In this document: piece after piece, positions 1 to 5,194 of the stretch
Position numbering within the stretch: position 1 is the stretch's first letter
How the letters are laid out: the number at the start of each line of letters is the position of its first letter
Assembly: GCA_900545165.1 (NCBI GenBank)
Contig: UQYA01000065.1
Location: 1-10,803 of the forward strand
Length of the DNA: 10,803 nt
Direction of reading: 5' to 3'
From: an uncultured Collinsella sp.
GTDB taxonomy: Bacteria; Actinomycetota; Coriobacteriia; Coriobacteriales; Coriobacteriaceae
Program-made: the position numbers and the translations under genes
Notes under the pieces: generated by a model
What the model was told of the DNA's origin: nothing
Seen by the model: the letters and a program-made list of their open reading frames with translations, nothing else
Database searches by the model: none

Positions 1-349
1 TCTAAAAGGCGTCTCAAGTCATGCGTTCACGCAGGTTTTCGGTTGGAGAAATACCGCACGTTTTCATGGTAACACGTGCCTTAAAGAACGGGCGGCCATA
101 TCGATTCGTTGTAAATAGCGTCTACGGCGTGTTGGCGGCAGGAGGTGAGGGCGTTAATGATGTCGAGAATGATTGTGGGAGTATTTTAGATACAGGCATG
201 AGAAAGGGTCGAAACGAAGTGTCTGGCCGGACGCCAATTGTCCGGGAACTGTTTCGGTTCGACCCTGCTTCATTTTACATCCGCGGCATGTTCTTGTGGG
301 CATCCTGACGGTGACCGACTCTCACGACCTTGATAGTCGGTTTGTGGGC
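1..349. other. Stretch with no confident gene, containing one large inverted repeat
   Basis: No reading frame on either strand here has a recognisable domain together with a good ribosome binding site. The longest frames are an unconvincing 95-residue plus-strand frame (21-308) and a 49-residue minus-strand frame (154-303). The notable content is the imperfect inverted repeat at 206-265, and a 7-bp repeat (accgact at 312-318, agtcggt at 334-340) just beyond the stop of the winged-helix gene, with no T-run. It may be the 3' flank of the small-gene module. Confidence 0.5.
206..265. repeat. Nested 60-bp inverted repeat
   Basis: The outer arms at 206-218 and 253-265 pair over 13 positions with one mismatch. 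An inner 6-bp perfect stem (ccggac at 227-232, gtccgg at 240-245) closes on the 7-base loop gccaatt. It lies 85-144 bp beyond the stop of the winged-helix gene. On the minus strand it is followed only by a short pyrimidine run, so it is at best a weak terminator. It could instead be a structured RNA, an origin or transfer hairpin, or a protein-binding cruciform. Function unknown. Confidence 0.6.
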
Positions 350-736
350 TTAAAGTTTCGGAGGCTCCCAAGCGTTTTCAATCGCGGCGCGGTAGATTGC
401 GGCGTAATTAAGCATCCAGCTGCCATCACCAACTTTTTGAATATACCCCTTATCCTTCAGAGAGGTATAGGCCCGGGATATAGTGTTCTTACTCAGGCGG
501 TAGTGATCCTCAATCCATTTGCTTTTAGCGCAGAAGCCCATGGGCCGTTTGTTTTTGGAAGGTTTTCCAAACTTCCATACAAGGCCGAGGATGAGACGCT
601 CGGCGGCAACGGTGGTGACGCAGCACGCCCACTCGGGCACTGAAATAAAAATAGCTTTATCCATTTTTCCCGTAATCTCTCGTTGCTCAGTAGCATCATC
701 GCTAAATATGTCGGAAATCGACGGAAGCTCGCTCAT
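350..736 (-). CDS. Winged-helix DNA-binding protein of the mobile element
   Basis: A protein of 128 residues of unassigned family. The start is the ATG at 736, not the GTG at 745, because AGGTGG lies 5 bases upstream of the ATG and overlaps the GTG. The centre and C-terminal half (roughly residues 70-110) read as a winged helix-turn-helix: a basic stretch, then helices around KSKWIEDHYRLSK and NTISRAYTSLKDKGYIQK, then a short wing. The N-terminal third is acidic. It begins 9 bp after the stop of the excisionase-like gene, so the two are probably co-transcribed and translationally linked. Plasmid replication initiators and element regulators both use this fold. Nothing in the sequence decides between replication and regulation, and no catalytic motif is seen. 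Confidence 0.7.
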   Translation of the reverse strand: MSELPSISDIFSDDATEQREITGKMDKAIFISVPEWACCVTTVAAERLILGLVWKFGKPSKNKRPMGFCAKSKWIEDHYRLSKNTISRAYTSLKDKGYIQKVGDGSWMLNYAAIYRAAIENAWEPPKL

Positions 737-745
737 GTTTACCAC

Positions 746-991
746 CTAATCAAGGTGGGCGGTACGACCTTCAAGCTGCTTGAAAAGCTCGTAGAACGAG
801 CTTTCAAACATGTAATTAGAGCGATGGATCTGGATGAGCTTGCCGGACTCTCGCATAAACTTGCGTGCGGTGTTTTCGCTCCAGCCAGTGAGTTCGCGGA
901 TATCGTTAACGCGGAGCAACCGATCGCACTGAGCGGCACCAGTGGGGAAAGTCGGTGTGGACGCCTGAGTGCTAATCTTTGGAGTAGCCAT
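746..991 (-). CDS. Excisionase-like helix-turn-helix protein
   Basis: A protein of 81 residues. After a flexible Thr/Pro-rich N-terminus of about 25 residues it has a compact MerR/excisionase-type fold: LLRVNDIRELTGWSENTARK as helix-turn-helix, then a turn and a short C-terminal helix (FYELFKQLE). The ATG at 991 has AAGGA 9 bases upstream. It lies downstream of the integrase on the same strand and just upstream of the winged-helix gene. Size and position fit a recombination directionality factor that would tilt the integrase toward excision, or a small repressor of the module. The excisionase role is inferred from fold and context, as no family signature is decisive at this length. Confidence 0.65.
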   Translation of the reverse strand: MATPKISTQASTPTFPTGAAQCDRLLRVNDIRELTGWSENTARKFMRESGKLIQIHRSNYMFESSFYELFKQLEGRTAHLD

Positions 992-1092
992 GATGAGCTA
1001 TCCTTTCAATGAGGGCCCTCCCTGTGCTTGTAAGACGTACCAGGTTCATAAGCACTTGGGGGGCCGGTTTCTATGACTACATGCGTAGCCAT

Positions 1093-1106
1093 CTGACAGC
1101 TTTAGC
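1093..1106 (-). repeat. 14-bp element, copy A (left flank of int)
   Basis: The minus strand reads GCTAAAGCTGTCAG. A copy with 13 of 14 bases identical lies in the opposite orientation at 2511-2524. The two copies bracket the integrase gene. They may be binding sites for the integrase arm domain, the excisionase-like protein or a repressor. Confidence 0.45.
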
Positions 1107-1157
1107 ATGTATTAAAACTCATTAGATGTCAATCAAATAAAGCATCTACCTGCTGAA

Positions 1158-1175
1158 ACGGTATTATAGTACCGT
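1158..1175 (-). promoter_or_regulatory. Candidate promoter -10 inside an inverted repeat
   Basis: On the minus strand a perfect TATAAT (1163-1168) sits within the dyad acggta (1158-1163) and taccgt (1170-1175). A sequence 17 bp upstream, TTTATT, is only a poor -35. Transcription from here would run left into the excisionase-like and winged-helix genes with a leader of about 160 bases. A dyad centred on a -10 is a common operator arrangement, so a repressor could block this promoter. The gap is AT-rich, so a chance match is possible. Confidence 0.4.
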
Positions 1176-1209
1176 AATATTATGAAATAAACGATGAATG
1201 AAAAACATG

Positions 1210-2457
1210 CTATTTCTCGCTTCTCTGTATATAGGCGTTGATGAAGGCTTCGTAGCCTTTAACTGCTTTTATTTCTGATTGTTGAACGAGGCTTGTATAC
1301 GTTTTGAGCGTGATATTGGGGTCCGCGTGGCCAAGAATACCTTGCACGCTTCTAACGTCCGATCCGTTCGCCAGCATAAAAGTGCTTACACAATGCCTGA
1401 GCTGATGCGGGCAGATGCCCTTATATAGTTTTCCGCCAGTCGAATTGTTCGGCTCATAGATTCCAAGATTGCAGCTAACTGCGAAATCGCGAAACCAATG
1501 GTTGAAGATGTAGTTTTTCATGTGACAGACAGTAGGGATCCCTTGCTCGACAGCAATATCGCTAATGATGGGAGTGCTGCCAGTCTGGGACAGCCCCAGA
1601 GAGGCCAGGAGTTCTTTTTGTATGGCTGACCATGATTGAAGACGTTCGGCCAAGGTTTCTCCAACGGGGATTTTGCGTTGGCTTTCTTGTGACTTGGGTG
1701 CCCTCAGTTCATGGTCGTTGGTGTACTGCCTGTCAATTTTCAAGGTTTTATTGGCAGGGTCCCAATCGCGCCATTCGAGGCCCAGCATCTCGCCTTTCCG
1801 CATACCCGTATACACTAGCACTAGTGTACCAACAGCTTCGGCGGTGAGCTCAATGTGTTGAAGACGTGTGCATAGGGTAGCTACTTGGTCGATTGTCAGT
1901 GATTCTCTTTTGTTGCGTGGTCTGCGAACATGAACGGTAGCGCAGGGGTTTCGGTCAATTATTCTCTTTGCGACCGCATTCGACAAAATCTGACGCAGTT
2001 TCGCATTGATTCGTACAAGCTCTGATGGTTTGTATTTTCCCGTACGACGAGCTTCGGCATATGTTTCTTCGATTAGATCGGGAGTTAGCCCCTCAATTGT
2101 CTGAAACGCACCGAATAGGTCTTCGATATGCCTGCAATCGTACGCTTCTCTTTCATAGCTCGTTGGCGCAAGCTCGGTGTCCCTATTTTCATGAAAGGCC
2201 CAGCAGTGGGACGCAAGCAAAGTGGGCTTTTTAGTTTTAGTGATCGTGCCAGAGGAGTTGATTTCAGCCAGCTTGGCCTGCATTGCAGCCTTAGCTTCTG
2301 TTTTAGTCTTGCAACGAACTGTATAAGTTGGGGATCGTTTGTAGCGCCCCGTCTTAGGGTCCTTGACTCCAAGGGAAAAATAATAGCGATAGGTGTTAGG
2401 TGATCTCTTGTCTTTCCAACACGTGCCTCTTCCGCTAATTAGTGGCTGTTCTGACAT
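1210..2457 (-). CDS. int: Tyrosine recombinase / site-specific integrase
   Basis: A protein of 415 residues, the normal size for phage and ICE integrases of Gram-positive bacteria. It would carry out insertion and excision at the adjacent tRNA-Arg site. An N-terminal arm-binding region (about residues 1-75, with basic stretches and TYTVRCKTKTEAKAA) is followed by a SAM-like core-binding domain (about 80-175) and the catalytic domain (about 185-400). All catalytic residues are present: R220 in TGMRKGE, K255 in APKSQ, H351 and R354 in HQLRH, H377 in LGHADPN, and the nucleophile Y387 in TYTSL. The ATG at 2457 has GGAG 7 bases upstream. It is intact, so the element may still be mobile if the far att site is preserved. 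Confidence 0.95.
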   Translation of the reverse strand: MSEQPLISGRGTCWKDKRSPNTYRYYFSLGVKDPKTGRYKRSPTYTVRCKTKTEAKAAMQAKLAEINSSGTITKTKKPTLLASHCWAFHENRDTELAPTSYEREAYDCRHIEDLFGAFQTIEGLTPDLIEETYAEARRTGKYKPSELVRINAKLRQILSNAVAKRIIDRNPCATVHVRRPRNKRESLTIDQVATLCTRLQHIELTAEAVGTLVLVYTGMRKGEMLGLEWRDWDPANKTLKIDRQYTNDHELRAPKSQESQRKIPVGETLAERLQSWSAIQKELLASLGLSQTGSTPIISDIAVEQGIPTVCHMKNYIFNHWFRDFAVSCNLGIYEPNNSTGGKLYKGICPHQLRHCVSTFMLANGSDVRSVQGILGHADPNITLKTYTSLVQQSEIKAVKGYEAFINAYIQRSEK

Positions 2458-2510
2458 CTTTGCGCTCCGTTTCTTTGAATAGTTTTCAACAATTCATTGA
2501 GTGCAGTTTA

Positions 2511-2524
2511 GCTAAAGCTGTTAG
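2511..2524 (+). repeat. 14-bp element, copy B (upstream of int start)
   Basis: The plus strand reads GCTAAAGCTGTTAG, matching the inverted copy at 1093-1106 except for one base. It lies about 55 bp upstream of the integrase start and about 125 bp from the att core, where arm-type sites or an int operator would be expected. Confidence 0.45.
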
Positions 2525-2599
2525 TAATATGTTTGTAAAAGCGTAGGCGCAGCTACCGGAGGCAAAAGACACAAACTGCTATGTTTATCTGCGGTTATA

Positions 2600-2629
2600 T
2601 GATGTTCAATGATGCTTGATGAATGGTAG
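2600..2629 (+). repeat. 10-bp iterated motif beside the att core
   Basis: Two consecutive 10-bp units, tgatgttcaa (2600-2609) and tgatgcttga (2610-2619), share 7 of 10 bases and are followed by a decayed third (tgaatggtag). They sit 20-50 bp inside the attachment site. One-helical-turn spacing fits stacked binding of a small protein such as an excisionase, but AT-rich chance repetition is possible. Confidence 0.3.
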
Positions 2630-2649
2630 GGGGTAGCATTAAATCATAT

Positions 2650-2694
2650 CTCCTAAAGCGGGTGTCGACGGTTCGAATCCGCCCGGGGGCACCA
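2650..2694 (+). pseudogene. 3' half of tRNA-Arg(CCU): attachment site
   Basis: The stretch reads in order as tRNA positions 32-76: anticodon loop CTCCTAA (2650-2656, anticodon CCT), 3' anticodon strand agcgg (2657-2661), variable loop gtgtc, T-stem gacgg, T-loop TTCGAAT (2672-2678), T-stem ccgcc, acceptor strand cgggggc (2684-2690), discriminator A and encoded CCA. The bases before the loop (catat) cannot pair with agcgg, and no 5' half with gcccccg is present, so this is a displaced tail and not a gene. The T-stem has one A-C mismatch (2668/2682). The break at the anticodon loop marks the likely crossover point of the integrase. The isoacceptor is read from the anticodon position and agrees with the acceptor sequence common in actinobacterial tRNA-Arg. 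Confidence 0.8.
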
Positions 2695-2704
2695 GCGGAA
2701 TATC

Positions 2705-2737
2705 GAGCCCGGTACCGCTACGGTGCCGGGCTCTTCT
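2705..2737 (+). terminator. tRNA terminator, copy 1
   Basis: A 13-bp stem (gagcccggtaccg with cggtgccgggctc, one G-T wobble) closes on the 3-base loop cta and is followed by ttct. It lies 10 bp after the CCA end, a typical position for a tRNA terminator. Confidence 0.75.
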
Positions 2738-2832
2738 GGTCTAAGGGCAGGATTCGAGCCGTCGACACCCGCGTCACCAATTTCCCCGCGGGGGGAGTTT
2801 TCGAATCCGCCCGGGGGCACCAGAGGAATATC

Positions 2833-2865
2833 GAGCCCGGTACCGCTACGGTGCCGGGCTCTTCT
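2833..2865 (+). terminator. tRNA terminator, copy 2
   Basis: The same 29-base hairpin as the first unit, 128 bp further on, followed by ttct. It follows a tRNA tail that begins only at the T-loop, so it has no intact gene to terminate. Confidence 0.7.
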
Positions 2866-2960
2866 GGTCTAAGGGCAGGATTCGAGCCGTCGACACCCGC
2901 GTCACCAATTTCCCCGCGGGGGGAGTTTTCGAATCCGCCCGGGGGCACCAGAGGAATATC

Positions 2961-2993
2961 GAGCCCGGTACCGTTACGGTGCCGGGCTCTTCT
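2961..2993 (+). terminator. tRNA terminator, copy 3
   Basis: The third copy, with loop tta in place of cta. As the copy next to unique chromosomal sequence it is the best candidate for the ancestral terminator of the chromosomal tRNA. Confidence 0.7.
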
Positions 2994-3008
2994 GGTTCAT
3001 GTCATGTC

Positions 3009-3048
3009 AAAAACGAAGCGCCCGCTTGCTGGGGAAGCAAGCGGGCGC
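3009..3048 (-). terminator. Terminator of the fha-pstP-rodA/pbpA-pknB operon
   Basis: A perfect 13-bp stem (3018-3030 with 3036-3048, gcgcccgcttgct and its complement) closes on a 5-base loop and is followed on the minus strand by ttcgttttt. It lies about 50 bp past the pknB stop. The rightward tRNA terminators face it, so two convergent transcription units end here. Confidence 0.9.
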
Positions 3049-3100
3049 CTGTGAGCGAATATGTTTGCGGCGAGAGCCGTGATGAGCGGTGGGGTGGCGA

Positions 3101-5062
3101 CTAGTTGGTCGTACCGGAATCGTCACCCGTGCCCGAACCCGAGCCCGAACCCGAGCCAGAAAGTGCGACCGTCAGCGTGATCGTGCTGTCGGTGGACTGC
3201 TTGCCGGTGGGGGAGACGCCCGTAACGGTGGCATCCTCGTTACCGCTTACGGGATTGCCGTTCTGGTCACAGAAGCCAATGTTATAGAAACCGGCGTTGT
3301 TGAGCGCGGTGACGGCGGCGGAGATGCTCTTGCCGTACAGGTTGCCCGGAACACTGGCCTTGCCGGACTTCTTGGCAATGACGACGGTAATCGTGGCGCC
3401 GGGCTTCTGCTTGCCGCTGGGGTTCCAGCTGATCACGGTGCCCTCGGTAACCGAGTCGTTCTCCTGGTAGCTCACGTCGACGCCAAAGCCTGCCATATCG
3501 AGGGCGTTGCGCGCCTGGGCCTCGGTCATGTCGGTCAGGTCGGGGACGGACGTGGTATCCGGGCCGCTCGAGACCTTGTACGAGATGGTCGTGCCCTTCG
3601 CGACTTCCTTACCGGCTTCGGTGCCCTGCTCAAAGACCTGGCCCTCATCGGCCTCGTTGGCCTCCTCGGAGGCGTTGCCCTTCAGGCCAACGCTTGCCAG
3701 CGCGGCCTCGGCCTGGTCCTTGGTCAGGCCGACAAGCCGGGGAACCTCAACCTTCTCGGAGGGCTTGGGACCCTTGGAGATTACCAGGTTCACCTTGGTG
3801 CCCTTGGCCTTCTTGGTGTTGCCGTTGGGCGTCTGCTCGGCGACCTTGCCCTCGTCGACATCGTCGTTGTAGCTTTGGTCGATGGTGCCGATCTCGAGGC
3901 CGGCTTCCTTGATCAGCTCGACGGCAGTCTGCTGGTCCTTGCCCAGCACATCGGGCACGGTGACCTGCTCGCCGCCAAAGAGTCCTGTGGCAAAGGCCAC
4001 CACGATGCCGATGACGGCAACGGCTGCCACCACGGCGGCGATGATCTTGTTCTTGTTGGATTTGGGCTCTTCGACCTCGTACGAGCCGGTGGAGCCCGAA
4101 ACCGAGCTACGGGCGGTATTCTGGCCGCTCACGCCCGAGACGGGACGCACCATGGCGCGCGTCTGATCGGAAAGCTCGCGAGTCTTGGTGGCGCCCAGCT
4201 CACCGGGGGCACCGATGATGCGCGTGGGCTCCGAGACGTTGACGGCACGGCCCGACAGGTAGCTGTTGAGCACCTGACGCAGCTCGTCGGCGGTCTGGAA
4301 GCGGTTTGCCGGATCCTTCTCCATGCACTTGAGGATGATGCGCTCAAGGTCGGCGTCGACACCGGAGTTGATCTGGCTCGGCGGAATAGGCAGCTCGTTG
4401 ACCTGCTTGAGTGCGACTGAGATAGCGTCGTCACCGTCAAAGGGAACGCGGCCAGTGGCGCACTCGTACATCACGACGCCCAGCGAGTAGATATCCGAGG
4501 TGGGGCCGAGGTCCTGACCACGGGTCTGCTCGGGGCTTACGTAGTGGGCGGTTCCCAGCACGTTGTTGTCTTGCGTGAGGTGGCTGTTCTTGGCGCGCGC
4601 GATGCCAAAGTCCATCACCTTGATGTTGCCGTCGGGCAGCACCATGATGTTCTGCGGCTTAATGTCGCGGTGGATGATCTCGTGCTTGTGGGCGACCGAA
4701 AGCGCGGAGCTGATCTGCGAGCCGATCTGGGCGACCTTCTTGGGGTCGAGGGCGCCGTGGCTCTTGATGCCGCTCTTAAGGTCGGTGCCGCGCAAGTACT
4801 CCATGACGATGTAATAGGTGTCGCCGTCCTTGCCCCAATCGTAGACGCCCACGATATAGGGGGAGGAGAGACCGGCTGCTGCCTGGGCCTCCTGCTTAAA
4901 GCGTGCGGCGAAGGTTGCGTCGCCAGCATACTGCGGCAGCATGATCTTGACGGCTACCGTGCGGTCGAGGACCTGGTCCTGTGCACGGTAGACGGTCGCC
5001 ATGCCGCCTGTTCCCACCTTATCCTTGAGGAGGTATCTTCCCCCGAGGACCCTCTGTTCCAT
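3101..5062 (-). CDS. pknB: PASTA-domain Ser/Thr protein kinase PknB
   Basis: A membrane receptor kinase of 653 residues. The start at 5062 is preferred over the ATG at 5077 because AGGAG lies 5 bases upstream of it and nothing precedes the other. The cytosolic kinase domain is complete: glycine loop GTGGMATVY, K39 in VAVK, HRDIKPQN (D133, N138), DFG (151-153), SPEQ and the TSDIYSLG helix. A juxtamembrane linker rich in Ser and Thr leads to one membrane helix (about 340-362). Four extracellular PASTA repeats follow (about 366-430, 438-501, 504-565, 569-634; the last is divergent), then a Ser-Gly tail. PASTA repeats in this family bind muropeptides or lipid II, so the kinase would link wall state to growth and division. 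It is the last gene, 132 bp after the rodA-pbpA stop, with no clear promoter in between. Confidence 0.95.
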   Translation of the reverse strand: MEQRVLGGRYLLKDKVGTGGMATVYRAQDQVLDRTVAVKIMLPQYAGDATFAARFKQEAQAAAGLSSPYIVGVYDWGKDGDTYYIVMEYLRGTDLKSGIKSHGALDPKKVAQIGSQISSALSVAHKHEIIHRDIKPQNIMVLPDGNIKVMDFGIARAKNSHLTQDNNVLGTAHYVSPEQTRGQDLGPTSDIYSLGVVMYECATGRVPFDGDDAISVALKQVNELPIPPSQINSGVDADLERIILKCMEKDPANRFQTADELRQVLNSYLSGRAVNVSEPTRIIGAPGELGATKTRELSDQTRAMVRPVSGVSGQNTARSSVSGSTGSYEVEEPKSNKNKIIAAVVAAVAVIGIVVAFATGLFGGEQVTVPDVLGKDQQTAVELIKEAGLEIGTIDQSYNDDVDEGKVAEQTPNGNTKKAKGTKVNLVISKGPKPSEKVEVPRLVGLTKDQAEAALASVGLKGNASEEANEADEGQVFEQGTEAGKEVAKGTTISYKVSSGPDTTSVPDLTDMTEAQARNALDMAGFGVDVSYQENDSVTEGTVISWNPSGKQKPGATITVVIAKKSGKASVPGNLYGKSISAAVTALNNAGFYNIGFCDQNGNPVSGNEDATVTGVSPTGKQSTDSTITLTVALSGSGSGSGSGTGDDSGTTN

Positions 5063-5194
5063 TCCTGCTCCTAACATAACTATTCGCTCAACGATGTGTG
5101 TAGTACCTACGATGTGGCCGCTGGGGCCGTGTGGCGCGTTGCCGCTAACTCTTAGGCCGCGGCGCGCCTCGGGTGTCCGATTCGATCATGGGCA

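Larger units (their letters stand above)
992..1209. promoter_or_regulatory. Regulatory gap between integrase and excisionase-like gene
   Basis: This 218-bp AT-rich gap holds several signals for the leftward small genes. They are a consensus -10 inside an inverted repeat (1158-1175), a perfect -35 hexamer TTGACA on the minus strand (1127-1132) without a convincing partner -10, a 14-bp element (1093-1106) repeated in opposite orientation upstream of int, a 6-bp leader repeat (gtgctt 1024-1029, aagcac 1050-1055), and the 10-bp palindrome gagggccctc (1011-1020) between the promoters and the ribosome binding site of the excisionase-like gene. The pattern suggests a controlled promoter region, but each element alone is weak evidence. 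Confidence 0.45.
1..2694. mobile_element. Integrated mobile element, integrase-proximal end, in tRNA-Arg(CCU)
   Basis: A block clearly richer in A and T than the chromosome to its right. It carries a tyrosine integrase, an excisionase-like protein and a winged-helix DNA-binding protein, and is bounded on the right by the 3' half of a tRNA-Arg gene. The integrase gene starts about 190 bp from that att site and reads away from it, the usual int-att arrangement. No tRNA 5' half precedes the 3' half, so this is the displaced-tail junction, and the restored tRNA should sit at the far left end outside the window. No capsid, conjugation or relaxase gene is visible, so phage, ICE, IME or integrating plasmid cannot be told apart. 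Left boundary not seen. Confidence 0.85.
2672..2996 (+). repeat. Tandem array: three tRNA-tail/terminator units, 128-bp period
   Basis: A 69-bp unit, from the tRNA T-loop through the CCA end to just past a terminator hairpin, occurs at 2672-2740, 2800-2868 and 2928-2996. Two 59-bp spacers (2741-2799, 2869-2927) read identically. Copies differ at only a few bases: agcgg versus agagg after the CCA, and ccgcta versus ccgtta in the hairpin. Only the first copy extends upstream into the T-stem and anticodon loop; in the other two the bases before the T-loop come from the spacer. Each spacer carries an inverted near-copy of the T-arm region. No reading frame here is credible. Confidence 0.9.

Noticed and set aside
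154..303. 49-residue minus-strand frame beginning MPTRTCRGCKMKQGR
   Set aside because: The CxxC at the start is suggestive, but no well-spaced ribosome binding site precedes it and much of it overlaps the inverted repeat at 206-265.
21..308. 95-residue plus-strand frame at the left edge
   Set aside because: It has no recognisable domain, no ribosome binding site, and runs opposite to the three element genes.
2672..2996. CRISPR-like array
   Set aside because: Only three units of 69 bp with identical spacers and recognisable tRNA and terminator content; CRISPR spacers differ and repeats are shorter.
2623..3054. 143-residue frame across the repeat array, and a 76-residue frame on the opposite strand
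   Set aside because: Both translate tRNA tails and terminators; peptides such as STVRIRPGAP are typical translations of tRNA T-arms. They are not genes.
3089..4420. 443-residue open frame on the plus strand
   Set aside because: It lies antisense to the well-supported pknB gene. Its Gly/Ala/Leu/Asp-rich composition is typical of a shadow frame in GC-rich coding sequence, and no domain is recognisable.
5063..5194. Separate promoter or terminator between rodA-pbpA and pknB
   Set aside because: The 132-bp gap has no hairpin with a T-run and no -35/-10 pair with acceptable spacing, so no site is called.
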